Source: Drosophila persimilis (taxonomy: Eukaryota > Arthropoda > Insecta > Diptera > Drosophilidae). Taken from it: a DNA stretch of 64,000 nt. Location: assembly GCF_003286085.1 (NCBI RefSeq), contig NW_020825289.1:16802001-16866000 (forward strand). The letters run 5' to 3'. Position 1 is the first letter of the stretch. Each line of letters opens with the position of its first letter. Below the pieces are notes generated by a model, which searched no databases, was not told where the DNA came from, and saw only the letters and a program-made list of their open reading frames with translations. Shown here one piece after another: positions 38,501-51,523 of the stretch. The translations under genes and the position numbers were made by a program.

Positions 38501-39647
38501 TGTTCCTGCAATACGTCTTTAAGGGTATTTAATGCATTTACTTCTCGTTTTTCCACGCAGTACAATGGTAAGGTGAAATACTTTTGCATATCCTCAAGAG
38601 TCCTTGGGCAATATCTTTATTTGAATAGTTCTTAGTATAAAAACGTACAAATTATTAAACTGCAGAGAAATACTTGAAAAGTGATCGTTGGAAACTCGAG
38701 TAGGTTTGAAAACTAAAATAGAAGGGCAGGGCAATATGATGGGATGAATTCCGTAGGGCCGTAAAAGTATGCCTACGTGTATTTAAGCTTCAGTAACTGT
38801 ATCCAAATTGGTACGAATAAATCGAATATGCAAGAATGATAGATTTATTCTGCTCCTGGCAATATGGAATTCTCTGCTGCAAAAACCACAAATTCTGACA
38901 TACACAATACATAACCTATGCAGCCTTGAAAGACTTCTCCCAAAGAATCATTCCATAACTAGCTAAATATTCTTTCATGTTATTTACAATTTGAAAATGG
39001 CCGAGAATTGACAAATTGAATAGAGTTTTGCATATCTTGAGCGTTCCATTGAAAATGCGTATTTATTGCTGCCAGAGGATTTCGAAAAACTGGAAAATTT
39101 TGCAGAGTCAAGGGGCAGAACGAATGGAAGAGTGGACAACAATTGCTAAACTTTCAATGGCTGCATTTAAGTAAGCGAATTCAAATGAGAAGCAGCAGAA
39201 GTAGACTGACTAAAGTGCGGTATATATATTCTGCCTTTGTGCCTTTGCCCCTTGCAGCATGCAGCATGCACCTGACCACACTCAGAGAAGCAGGGAGAGG
39301 GGAGAGATAGGGCATTGTGCAACCAAAATGGATACCGGACCCAGCACAGAGCTGCCACACAACAGGAATCAATTGAAATCAACATATGCCATGTTTGTGG
39401 GAACGAATAGGGGGACTCGGCATGGTCGAGGGAACGTGGCCCCCACGGGAGTGTGCACAACAAAAATCATTGCCGTTCCAATGGCCATGCAGCCGCATGC
39501 AGACTCTTGTGGTAATTTTGCAATTACCAATGCCTTCCAATGCTCGGTATTTCTGCTCGGTTGGGGCAGCCACTGCCACTGCCACTGAACGTGGATCTGG
39601 GGCATGCAGGCTTAATGCGTACTTGAATATTTCATTCTGTGACGTCG

Positions 39648-39685
39648 GCAGCCAGCTAGCCAGCCAGCCAGCCAGCCAGCCAGCC
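39648..39685. repeat. (AGCC)n tetranucleotide repeat
   Basis: About nine AGCC units with one AGCT interruption at the start. Confidence 0.9.
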
Positions 39686-42600
39686 ATTTCAGCCAATAGG
39701 CTAGCACAAAAGACTCGGCCAGAACAATGACAGCCAACAGTAGCAACAAATAAGCCCGAAAATAAACAGGGACCCGGGCTAAACAAATAACAGTAAACAA
39801 CAGCAGCCGCACCAAGTGCACTAGTGTATGTGTGGCAGTGGGTTTTTGTGCAGACAATAGCTCATAAAATGAGGTTTATGCGTAAAGAGTTTGTGTACAC
39901 ATTCGAAGAATGTGATTTTCCCCATTGGCATTCGTACGCCTTCGACTTCGATTCCCAGATTTAGGATATTTTTGGGATGCTTCGACAGCTGTTTTCGAGT
40001 TGGATATCCCGCAGTCTATAGGTCCCTGGGTTCCATTGCCGATGTCAGTTCAAAATCACATCACACTCTTTGATGCCGCATAACCGCTCCCGCTCGAAGC
40101 CTCTAGCAAATGGTGTACTAATCGTCTGCGCCTTTGGAGTTGTTTTCGTTCATGGAAACATTCCCCTCGTTCTCTTTGTTGGCTGGCTAAAAACTTTGCA
40201 TGCTTTAGCCGGGTCTGATACTGAGCGGAAATGGGTCAATGGAACTTTGACTGCTGCAGACACCAATCGCCCGGACTAGGGCCATCGCCATCGCCATCGC
40301 CATAGCCAGCGCCATGGCCAGCGCCATGTAATCGTTGCAGCAAATAAATTTCAAAGGCTGTCACATAAATTCGAATGATTTTTTGTTGGTTTCTCTGTGG
40401 GGTTTTTGTTTTAGTTTCGACTTTGCCGCTGGACAGTGTTGTAGCTGAAATTAAATTTGACTGCACATTGTTAATAGGTCTGCAATGTGGCCATAAAAAG
40501 GCCATAAATAAGTCTGGATCTGGCCGGCAGAGAAGCGATAGGGCTAATGAAATATGGGAAGAATAAAGCGAAAGAAGGAAGCCAAACGTTTTTTCGTTTC
40601 TTTCTGTGGGCTAATTATGTGGCTGCCACATGCACTCACAGACATACACACTCAGCGAACATACTCTAAAAGAAATCACTTACTGTCATAATCAAATTGC
40701 TCAACTCGGGCCAAAGTTTGGCATAACTTGAATGCGCTTATTAAATTTATTTGCCCTCAAAAAGACAAACTTTGTCTGGGTTCCCGTTCCCGTTCCCCCA
40801 TTCGCTCATCTGCTGGCACTTCCCTTCTAGGTTCTTGGGCTGCTGCCTCAAGTGTTTTGCCTGCTCCTGTCCCTCCCTTGCACGTCGAGTCTTTTGGGCA
40901 AAGTTGTTGGTTACCGAATTTAAGGTTATCCACCTGCAAAAATCAATAGGCCAAATGACAGAGGCCCCGACAACATGAGGCAAATAAGCCCCAGGCTTTT
41001 GAATAACAGTTTGCCCCGACTCGCTCCCCCTGTGGACTCTGCTACGGTGAGGAGGTGGGCCTCTGCTGGGGGTTGGGGGAAAAGTTGGCAAACTCTATCA
41101 TTGCTCGTATTTGTACAATTTTAGCTTAGTATTTACTACAGAGACTAAACTTCCGATGTCTGACTTGATTTTACATTTTACAGCTTATATTGCTCTAATT
41201 ATGTCTGCCAAAAACAAACAGGTACAGTCCCCTCACGAAGGACTACTCGAATTGTATGCATTTGGTGGGGGGCCTCGAAGTTCATTTTGTTGGTGTATCC
41301 ACTGTTGAATGGGGATGTCAAAGTGTTGTCTCCACACCTTTCCCCCACAACTTAGTTGTCACTGTCATCGCTGAATATGTAGGATCCAAATAAACTAATT
41401 CCATTAAAAGCCAAGCACGTGTCGGCGCAGATGTCAACAAATCGGCAAACTTGTCTGACAGTCACACATACTGGTACTGGTTAATTGAAATTCCAAATTT
41501 CATTGGCCTCAAACTACATTTCACAGCCAATGATCATGTATTATGTAAAATGTATCAGGTGTCATCTATTATGTTTTGAGTGCTGAGTAGAGCCAATGAT
41601 ATAATCCTACTCTACCATTACTATACTACTACTCAGAATCTATATATCTGGAAAAACAGTCATGTTTCTTTGTAAAACCGAAAGATTGAGCTAAATTCTT
41701 GATTTTGGCCTTTCATTTCCTTTTCTTTGCAATGCATCACGTTTTAAGAAAATGGATTGGCCATTTCAAAAAATCTGATGCACTTATTGATGAAGATATC
41801 CAGTGTAAGAAATCTATCGCCTGACCCCAGATTAAGCTGTGGTGGTAAATGTGAGCGTGTCCAATGTTACGGTACATTAGGCACTGCAATGAGCACACAA
41901 TTCCTATTTCAGAGAAAATATACATATCTAAAAAGGCATTCATTTTCTTGCCTTCTGCAGTGGCACTATATTTTCTGAATTCGAAGGAGTTTTTTGTATA
42001 TTTATACAATATGAAGTACAATATTCCAGGTGGATATGGCCAAAATGTACATGATAAGATCTGGTGTCTATTAAGGCAGCATTTTGTGGCTTTCGCATTT
42101 ATATATATATTTTTTTTTATGTATGTATATTTTATTATCCCAAGTAAGGGCATACTATTCTAAGGGCAAATCAGATCGGTTGGCTATCTCTTCTGCTCAG
42201 TGTATAATAATCCACACACTCTGTTCACGCCGTGACTCTATATAAATTCAATTAACTAACCAATTCTGCTTTATTGCATTACTGCATCCGGCCAAATGCA
42301 ATCAGCCGTCATTCACACGCCCCTGTTTAGACAAAGCCGTAAACTATAAATTAATTGTGTGCATATTTGAATTTGTGGCCAATTGGTAAAAAGCCAACTG
42401 CCCGCACTGGCAATATTAAAATAGATTATTTTTTGTATCCGTTCTTTTTTTTCGGTGGTCTTTGATGGAGAAATGCTCGGGGGAAGCAATTCCAATCAAT
42501 AGCACATAATAAAACTGCAAATTAATATATAGTTACATGAACAGACATTCGGAATATTGAATGGCATTCTTGTAACAGAAATGTAAATACGATTGGAAGA

Positions 42601-43620
42601 GGGGAGTAAACATGGGGAGTAATAAATCCATTGAAATACTTTGCATAGCAAAGTAACATGTTATATAATTGGAAAACAAATTGATTTATAAATGTTCAAT
42701 CCCCTGGAAAATGTACAAGAACATATACATACATATAAATCGTATCGGTATCGATAAGTAATGCTACTCAAAAATATATTAAACGATGACAATTGTTTTC
42801 TATGATTCTGGCTGGAAATTGGTGCAGATAAGATGCGAATTAACTGTATTCATATATAACCAAATAAATCTTTTACAAATTCCGTCTTGCCGGATGATGA
42901 ATATAAAGTTGTTCAGTGGATTATGTGTTCGATGCTCTTTGATTTATGTTCTTGAGTGAGGTCCATTGAAATCAACAAGTTTTCCCTATTTTATGCATCA
43001 TTTTCAGTTCCCCGAATGTGACACGCACTTGCGTCATACTATGAATATTAGGGGAATTTTAAATAACTGAAAACAGACGCTAACCCACACATATCCCGAT
43101 AATGGAACCTGCCAACGACCAAACGCTTATGCAAATTTCCTAGTTTCGCTTGTTTTCCCAAAACTTTCCCTCAAACCAAGACAGGGAGGGACTAATGCAA
43201 ACATTTGCCGCCTTTTAGCAGCATAATTTTCACATTTCTATATGTACATATCTGCGTATGCGCGACTCCACCCTGTAAAATATACGTGGCGTAGTGTGTC
43301 GGAGTACAAAAGAAAAGCGACTCTGGCAGTGGCGTGTTTATGTTTCGGATGCGTTGCAAAATGACATCCTGTCACATTTCCCCACCGCTATGCGTGTGAA
43401 AGAGAGTGTGTGTGTGTGTGCGTGTGTGAGTGGGAGAGACATGGAGAGTGTCCATGTGCGTGCGGGTGCGGAAACCTGCACCACATATAACTACAGATAT
43501 AAACGTGTGTGGGTACGCGACACCCAACTGCCAGTTCTTTACCCGGTCCGTCAGTATGGATTGTCTGCCTGGTGCCTGCCGCCTATAAGCCACGTCACTC
43601 CGGCAAGGGAAAACGGAAGA

Positions 43621-43668
43621 GGTGGGGGTGGAGGTGGAGGTGGAGGCAGGGGCGGAGGCGGAGGTGGC
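43621..43668. repeat. (GGTGGA)n purine-rich repeat
   Basis: Tandem GGTGGA/GGCGGA units. They create a poly-glycine frame that I regard as an artefact. Confidence 0.85.
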
Positions 43669-46435
43669 AACAGCTGCTCAACAATCGCACGTTTTATTTA
43701 AATTTCACGCACCCATACTTGAGCGAGAATGAAAACCATCACAGTGGGAAAAATTTAGCAAATTGAGTGCAGAGAAAAATGGATCACCACACCAGTTTTT
43801 TATGAATTTTCAGATACGTCATGCAATCAGAGAGAAAGTCTCTTATGAAAATGTATATCGATAAACTCAACCCCTCGAGTCAAGTCTATAAATCTAGTAT
43901 TAAATATATAGATCCAAAGATATTTACATATTATACCGTCGATAGCCGAGCTTTTCTTCTATCACTTACAGTTTTTTTATTGTTAATTTTCAAAGAATAA
44001 AATGGATGTATCTGTTCATAAATGCATAATTACATATATAACCCTTACACTCAATTGATTGCTTCGTCGATGAAGTAGGGAACTTATATCCGACTGTTTA
44101 TATTGCCTTTTCGCCGTCTTCGGCTGAGATTTTTTTGGAATGCCAGGAGTGTTTTTTCTCAAAATTTTCTTTCATAAAAACCTTCTCCTGGCAAATGTGA
44201 CAAAAGTCGTTCTCAATTGATGAAACGCCAAACATTGTTCACTCTATTTTTATATAGAATTAAAGATAATACTCCCACTGTGCTTGGGCCACGTTGAGGC
44301 AGGTTAAATGAACAAATTCCTCCGCACACACGCCGGACAGCCACCCTGGAATTTCTTTCATCACACACAGAGGGGCGCACAGGCACACATGCTCACCGGC
44401 TGGAGTTTTATACGCATTTAATGAGACAATATTGAAATTAACATTATTTTTTATGATTTTGATTTTATAAGTAGGCACTTTGGGCTGTCATAAAAGTGCC
44501 GGAATACGGATGTACGGAATGCCGGGATGTGTACGTTAGTATGCGCATTTATAGCCGCTTTTGGAAAATAAGGGAAATAATAAAACTCCAAAATGGTCCA
44601 CAGAGCTCGGGCTAAGCCCCAACAAGATTGTTTTCAGGTTGTTTGGCCATTTCGGGGCTGAGTGACTTGGAAAGCAGAGGCTCTAAGGACCTTATAAACG
44701 TAGGCCCTGAGAGTAGAAATTGAATGGCGGATTCAAAAGTTATATAACTCATCAATTTGTATTAATCCGATTATAATTCCTGTACATAGACATAAATTAC
44801 TCCGGGAAAACTCTCTGCAGTATCTCACATTTAGACCAGCGCAAACACCCAGTCGATGCCCCAAAATGGATATAAATTATTTGCATACAATTTTAATGGC
44901 CACAGGCCATGAAGAGGGCTCAGTTGGCAATTTGGCTAAGTAGTGCCAAAGGCCACAGGTCGGGGACCGTAAGCCCAATCCGGCATTTGTGCAAAAACCG
45001 CAAAATACCAACAATTGGCGGCATATTAACCGTGAAATGCATCTGAAAATTTGTCAAACATACATATGTAACTACGAATGCTCGTACATAAAGCTACATA
45101 TTAAGTATACATACATGGAAAGGGTAGAGTGAGGAGAGCATTTACATTAATTGCATTGGCCGCAGGTGGTCCATGGAGCCTCCTCTCCCCCCGCTCAAAT
45201 TCAAAAATCCCCAAAGTGGTTTAAAGACTTAACTGCAATTAGAGTAATTAGCCCGATTCGATGTTAATTAAATTTCCGTTTATGTAGTTTGATTGAGTGG
45301 AAAATTATTATCGAATTGAATCAGAAGAGTATTCGCACCCAATCAACCAACCAGCCAATCGACTTACGCCACGCCAAGATCGTTCAGATTTTCGGCAAAA
45401 ATGGTAAACTAGTGGAATAGTACACATGTGCATAACCCAAAGCACACAGTAAGGACTCTCTAAGATGTACACCAGCCCAGGCTCAGCAGTGAGGAGTAGA
45501 GTCAAAGGTCTGGACAGGATTCTAAGAACAGAAAATATAAGCAATATATCGCGATGACCACGATGATTCATTCGTGAGCATAACCCCGGATTTGAAACTT
45601 CTTTGTTGAAGCTCTGCTCCAGTTGAGTCTCTCATGTGCCAGGATCTCCACTGTTTTACATGTTTCTCCAACTTGGCAGGGAATACGTATGCTGGATTCC
45701 ATTTTAAATACTTATATGTAGCACATGTAGGGGAGTAATATACATATGTACATTCTAGTATAATATTTTAGGGCAAAAACTTTCTGCAGCTTGTGGTTTT
45801 TGCTGCGGCAGGGAGAGTGGGATTGGCATTGGTACAAGGGCGAGACACACCTACGTTCATAAATGTAATGCAATTTCGAGTTGAACTTTATTTAATTGAG
45901 TATTTGGGTGTTAAGGTTGGCGTCGGCACACACAGATGCACAAGGGCACTCCACAGAGATGTCAAGTTTATGAGAATAGTTGGATGAGGCTTTCGGAGCT
46001 TTGTGGAACTTTGTCTTTAATTTTCCGAAGTGGCGGCACCACACAAGCCACTCGACATTTTATCTGGAATTGGAAACCCTCGAAACTATAATTTGCCCTG
46101 CTCTATTCCATATTAATCTCTGCGAGTGTACGACTCAGGAGCCATTCTTTGCCATGGGATATTCCCATCCGAAACCGAAACGTAAACATTTTTCTATGAT
46201 TATTTCAATTGGTATTCCGATGCAGTAGAGTGCAATGGGAGTGTAATGCAGGTCATAAAATAGCTGGCAAGAAGAAGAGGAAGAGAGAGAAAAGCTTTTG
46301 TGGCAGGGGCCATAAAAAATGCTCAACAATAAATAAGAAACAAAAAGCGTTGCAGCCTCCGAGACGCACTCGGGCTTACATGAGTTTATTATGCTGTACA
46401 AGGCATTATCCTCACATGTGGGTCTTGTGTCCTGT

Positions 46436-46466
46436 GTGTGTGAGTGTATGTGTGTGTGTGTGTGTG
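46436..46466. repeat. (GT)n microsatellite
   Basis: Interrupted GT dinucleotide tract of about thirty bases. Confidence 0.85.
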
Positions 46467-47681
46467 GTGTGTGCAGTGAAGCATCATTTTATTTATGCTC
46501 ATAATGCTGCGCAATGAATAATTATGCAAATTGTCCGGCTTCTGGTCAAGCTGCTTTGGTAGTAGTCGAATCCTTGACCATGGATACTGTCTATGCTACC
46601 CCATCCCTTATCTGCCTTGGCTCCCTTGGTTCCCATTGCAAATTGCAAGATTCTGCTAAATTAAGCAGACATTCAAACCAAACCACCCACACTAAAACGC
46701 AGAAAATATTGCGCTTTTCCGGGCGAACAGTTTCAAACGTCACTAGCAAAACAAAATAATTATCAGCAGTAAAAAAACAAAAACTTTGTACTTTTTCGCG
46801 CCTTTCCAACTTTTTGTGCGGCCTTTGGGGACGAAAGTTTCACTGCACCCTAGACTCCGATGCGATCCGACCCAGAATCAGAACCCACGCACAGCCTTTG
46901 GCCATTTCCCCACCAACTTTAAGCTTATAAAACTTGGGCAAAAGTCTGGGCGGATCAAGGCTTAATCGCCCGCCGCTTTATAAATCAAATCTTGAAATCA
47001 AAACAAAAAGTTTTGCCTTGGACAAGTCGGGAGTTTTCGAATATGTATGTATTTGGGTGCATAATATTTATTATCTCACAGCTGTTGACTGGCGAATAAA
47101 TCAATATCGTATTAACTGCTTAGGCGGGCCACAAACTTTTACCTAAATACTGCCCCCAAAGCACATAAATAAGGAAAATGTCAAAAACTTTTCCTCTCTC
47201 TGCTGGCCGGAGGAGTCAGCGGCCCTGCTTGAGCAACAACTGAACTGGACAAGAAGCCAAATGCTCTCGCACGGGAACGGCGCCTGTCTCTGACACTTCC
47301 CTAACGTGTTCTTATACTCTTGCAGGGGGTTCTATGATTTTCGGCACCTAATTGGGATGGTATTACATTGCTGAGCATCATCAACATTCGAATCAATATA
47401 GTCCGTCTATTTCTAAAACTGAGTTGGATACAACGCTGGAAAACCAACAAATTTAGATCAATATTCTATAATTAATAATTTCTACGGGGTAATGTATTTT
47501 AAAAGGTATATAACGCTTCGGCTCGCCATCCTTTCATTCTTGAAATTACTCTCTATTAATTTGAGACTCGACCTCGATGTGGAGAAAGAAATTAATTGAA
47601 TAAATCCGCGGCAGAACCTGAACTCCCATAGACTCCCCTTCTCAGTTGATTAATGTAAAACTCTTTGAGCTGCATACAAGT

Positions 47682-47687
47682 TTTAAT
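47682..47687 (-). other. Variant poly(A) signal of the P450 gene
   Basis: ATTAAA on the minus strand about 50 bases after the P450 stop. No AATAAA is seen close to the stop, so this variant is the likely signal. Confidence 0.45.
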
Positions 47688-47736
47688 GAAAAACGGCAGT
47701 CGATTAATCAGATCAAATGCAATCTATAGGATCCAA

Positions 47737-49350
47737 TTACTTGCGCGACTCGAATTTCAGCCAGAAGCCATCCTTCGGCTGCAGATTGTGGCCCATGATA
47801 TTGTCGAGCAGATTTGTCGATGTCTTTTGAGCAGGCACTAACCTGAAGCCCAGAATCAGCTGGTAGACGATAGACTTGAGCTCCATGAGGGCCAGTCGGC
47901 TGCCAATACAGTTCCGAGGACCCAATCCGAAGGGCAGGAAGGTGCCGGGCCTAATCTCATCCCTGCGCTCATCCGAAAAGCGCTGGGGATCGAAGCGTTC
48001 CGGCTCGGCAAAATTCTCGGGATCGTGGTGCAGAGGAAAGATGGGTATCTGCAGAACATCGCCCTTCTTGGCGGAGAACAACTTCTCCCCGCTCTCGTCA
48101 CACAAGTCGATGTCTTTGTTGCACTCGCGATCTGTGGCTATGGATGGGGGCCACTTCCGAAGCCCCTCTTGGACAACCATGTCTAGGTACTTCATTCGCG
48201 TCAGTCTGTCGAAGGTGAGAGGCTTGCCATCCAGCTCCCTGTCGACCGACAGAATCTCACTGTACAGTTCAGACTGCACTTCGGGGTTCATGCAGAGCTC
48301 GTAGGAGAGGAAGCAGAGGGCCGAGGATATGATCTGGAAGCCCGCGAAGAAGAAAAGCAGACACTGGGCCAGCAGATCGTCATCGGTGAAATCTGCGTAC
48401 CGACTGGAGTCCTTGGATTGGTTCACCAACTCAGCATGCCTCAGCTGCTTGGCCTCCATCAGCAGATGGATCATGTCGGGACGCAGCACATTGTGCTCCT
48501 TGCGATACCTCATGGCCACCTTCACTAGACTTGTGAAATAGTCAATCTTCTCGAAGTCCAGGACCTGAATGCGCAGCAGCTGGGGGAACGAAACACCAAA
48601 TTAGAGACCCATTAAGTATCCCAGACTCACCTTCATTAGTCGCGGCATCAGGGCATGGAGTACAGCCTTGACAATTGACCAGACGCTAATCTTTGACAGG
48701 GACTGTCCGATTCGAAAGAATTCGTTGTCTTTCCGCCTGAATGAGTTCACGCTGAGACCAAAGGCGACGGTGGCAATCACATCGTTGGCGAAACGCGTAA
48801 AGTAATCCTTCATTTCCAGCTCAATGGCCCCGGTATTCGATTGTGCCAACTGCTCCCCAATATGCCGAACTGCCTCCTCGCTGCACGACTGGATTAGCTG
48901 GTACATGACCCTCATTTTGGTCCCAGTGAAGGCGGGGGTCAGAATGTAGCGCATCTCCCTCCAGCGGGCATCCTTCAGCGAGATGAGGCTCTTCGAGAGA
49001 ATCGACTCCTGCACGTTGTTGTGCATGCTGTGGTGGTTGACGAAATGGTCGAACTCCTTGATGCCCACCAGCTTGATCAGGTCGGGATCGCGCAGGAAGA
49101 TGAGGGGATCTCTCAGGGCGTACACACCATAGACCCTGCTCCCCTGGTACTGCATGTGCTGCTCGATCATATACTTCAGCACGGGCAGCCCCGTAAACAT
49201 ACCCCTGATTGGAATAGTGCCCAGAAGGGGCGTGGGCTTGGCGTGTGGCACGCCCCTCTCGGTGAGTATACCATATTTGGCCACGGACCACTTGTAAAGC
49301 AGAACGAGCAGCACGACGACCAGCGAGAGCACAACGATCCATTTTTCCAT
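47737..49350 (-). CDS. Cyp9h1: Cytochrome P450, CYP9 family (Cyp9h1-like)
   Basis: Two exons: 49350-48631 (240 codons) and 48579-47737 (stop included). A 51-bp phase-0 intron with GT/AG ends joins them, giving 520 residues, normal for CYP9. An N-terminal ER anchor (residues 5-19) precedes a proline-rich hinge (VPHAKPTPLLG). The helix C motif WREMR is at 130-134, helix K EGLR at 377-380, PERF at 432-435, and the heme loop FGLGPRNCIG at 456-465 with Cys463 as iron ligand. CYP9 enzymes are microsomal, NADPH-reductase-dependent monooxygenases of lipophilic substrates; the substrate is unknown. Oddity: in helix I the usual A-G-x-(E/D)-T motif reads AGFQII (319-324), so the acid-alcohol pair is missing. 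The name rests on recalled family and on synteny with sca and Or49b. Confidence 0.88.
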
Positions 49351-49401
49351 GATGTCAGAAAGCCTTAATTGAACCGCACTAGTGAAACGCTGGAAATTAA
49401 C

Positions 49402-49454
49402 TGATACATACGATTATATTGATGATATTATAGAGAGCGGAGCTCTCTCCGCTC
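49402..49454 (-). promoter_or_regulatory. P450 core promoter with TATA box and upstream palindrome
   Basis: On the minus strand TATAATAT (49432-49425) lies 30 bases before an initiator (ATCAGTT, +1 A at 49402), giving a 5' leader of about 52 bases. Directly upstream of the TATA box is a perfect inverted repeat with 8-base arms (GAGCGGAG, CTCT loop, CTCCGCTC; 49435-49454). It could be a dimeric factor site or chance. Confidence 0.55.
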
Positions 49455-50100
49455 AGCTATCAAAAGCTCCGCTGAAAAGCTTGAGCTTTCTTCGTTGTGT
49501 TATCACACGATCGACTTTGAGTGGATTCCGGTCACTACTCATATCGAAATACGAAATGTTTTATCTGCTCTTAGATCTGAAATATTAGTGGCATTGTTTT
49601 ATTTGGCGGTTGACTGCAGTGGCAATCACATAATCAAAAATTCCATTAGACAAATTGCTTTCGAATGGAATGAATTAAAACGCATGTGGTTCCATGTGGC
49701 ATTCCCTATTTGCCCAATGAAAAATGAATTGAAATAACACATGTTCGGATAACGTTCATCCTGGCCATCCTGGCCACCCCTCGCCAGCCCTACACCGTCA
49801 TTGATTCGAATAAGTTTCAAAAGAAATCAATATGCTCCCAATTAAATGCAACAAATATACAACCAAAATCCACAAAACCAGGAAAAAATTCTGCAATATC
49901 ATCAGCAATTTAGGCAAAAACTGCATTCAGCTGGGAGTTGATGCAAGACGTGTGCCACAACAAAAATCAAATGAAAAGCTATTACGAATGTAGCATACCC
50001 TGTACTCTGTTTCCTTTCCTTATATTAGTGGTCGAAGCGGCTCTTTCTACACAAACAAATGCCTAAAAGCTATACATCCTTCTGGCCTCCGAATACCGTG
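49455..50100. other. Intergenic region between divergent P450 and Or49b
   Basis: About 650 bases between two divergently transcribed genes. It is AT-rich with no coding evidence and should hold upstream elements of both. Confidence 0.55.
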
Positions 50101-50164
50101 TATAAAAGGCCAAACATCAAAGCCCTTTAGTGAAATCTATAAAAGGTCCTAGCTGGGCGAGTCA
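50101..50164 (+). promoter_or_regulatory. Or49b promoter with two TATA boxes
   Basis: TATAAAAGGC at 50101-50110 and TATAAAAGGT at 50138-50147 are near-identical copies 37 bases apart. The second sits 26 bases before an initiator-like GTCAGC (+1 A at 50164), giving a leader of 45 bases. The first would start transcription near 50130. Confidence 0.6.
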
Positions 50165-50208
50165 GCAAGGCATTTCATTGGAAACACACACCCAAGCAAC
50201 TGTAAGCA

Positions 50209-51523
50209 ATGTTTGAAGACATCCAATTGATCTACATGAACGTCTGCATATTGCGATTCTGGGCCTTGCTCTACGACCGAAATGTGAAGCGGTATGTCTG
50301 CATCTGCCTGGCTTCTTTTCACATCTTCACGCAGGTGGTGTACATGGTGACCACCAAAGAGGGAATCACCGGCATAATCCGCAACGGCTACATGTTGGTC
50401 CTGTGGATCAATACGGTGCTGAGGGCCGTCCTACTAATGCAGGATCAGGACGGCTATGTGGGGTTGATCCAGAGCCTGACCAGCGCCTACTACGATCTGG
50501 CGAGCGAGAAGGACCCGTATATCGCCGGCCTGCTGGACGACCTGAATCGACAGGGTATGTTGATGGCCAGGGGCAATCTGTTCTTTGGTGTGCTCACCAG
50601 CGTGGGCTTCGGCCTCTACCCCCTAAGCTCCAGCGAAAGAGGTGAGTGGGAAATCACTATCAATGATCAAATTGCCAGAGGCTTCTTTTTACATCCACCC
50701 GCAGTGCTCCCTTTTGGCAGCCGGATACCTGGTGTCGATGAGTACACAACGCCCTACTACCAGCTGTGGTACGTCTTTCAGATGCTCATCACCCCCATGG
50801 GCTGTTGCATGTACATTCCCTACACGAGCCTCATTGTGGCCTTCATTATGTTCGGCATTGTCCGCTGCAAGGCCCTGCAGTACCGCCTACGCCTCCTGGC
50901 CGTCCGTCATCCGGCAGGGCAGCGCAATTCGAGGCACCTGGCTGCCGAGATAGGCGAATGCATTCGCTATCAGCAGAGCATAATAGCGTATGTGGACAAA
51001 ATCAGTGGCCTGACCACCATGATGTTCCTCTTCGAGCTGCTAGCCTTTTCCGTCCTACTCTGTGCGCTTCTCTTCATGCTTATCATTGTAAGAAGGCAGC
51101 GCGTTAGATACCTATGAGGCAATACATAGTAGTTCCCATTCTGACAGGTCGACTCCACCAGCCAACTGATTATTGTCTGTCTCTACATCAACATGATACT
51201 GGCCCAAATCCTGGCGCTTTACTGGTACGCTAACGAGCTGAGGGAACAGAGTCTGGCCGTGGCCATGGCTGCGTACGACACGGAGTGGTACACCTTCGAA
51301 ATTCCCCTGCGGAAGAACATTCTGTTCATGATAATGAGGGCCCAGCGTCCGGCTTCTGTGAGAGATCTAACAAATATAAAAAATGGACTTTAATTTGACC
51401 TTGACTCCTTTAATGTTTCAGATATTGCTGGGAAACGTTCGTCCCATTACCTTGGAACTGTTCCAGAATCTACTCAACACAACTTACACATTTTTTACGG
51501 TCCTTAAACGGGTCTATGGATAA
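50209..51523 (+). CDS. Or49b: Odorant receptor Or49b
   Basis: Four exons: 50209-50641, 50705-51087, 51148-51357 and 51422-51523 (TAA). Introns are 60-64 bp with GT/AG ends in phases 1, 0 and 0. The product is 375 residues, the length I recall for D. melanogaster Or49b, and I recognise its N terminus (MFEDIQLIYMN) and C terminus (TFFTVLKRVYG). It is an insect seven-helix odorant receptor with inverted topology (N terminus inside), which forms a ligand-gated cation channel with the Orco co-receptor in the dendrite of olfactory neurons. In adult D. melanogaster Or49b is expressed in antennal neurons and responds to phenolic odorants. The family's conserved C-terminal region is intact, and no frameshift or stop was seen. 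Confidence 0.93.

Larger units (their letters stand above)
28564..47681. other. Gene-poor intergenic DNA up to the P450
   Basis: About 19 kb with no exon I can support. It contains CT/C repeats (35480-35512), GGGTT repeats (35243-35262), an AGCC array (39648-39685), a GCCATC array (40281-40303), a GGTGGA/GGC repeat (43621-43668) and GT tracts (43405-43428, 46436-46466). Longer open frames at 36878-37471 (+) and 41737-42153 (-) were considered and not accepted. The tract probably holds regulatory DNA or unspotted non-coding RNA; nothing specific is visible. Confidence 0.5.

Noticed and set aside
41737..42163. 138-codon minus-strand and 99-codon plus-strand frames over the same DNA
   Set aside because: Both strands are open because the DNA is AT-rich; neither has a recognisable domain or splice evidence.
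47876..48304. 142-codon plus-strand frame
   Set aside because: Antisense shadow of the second P450 exon.
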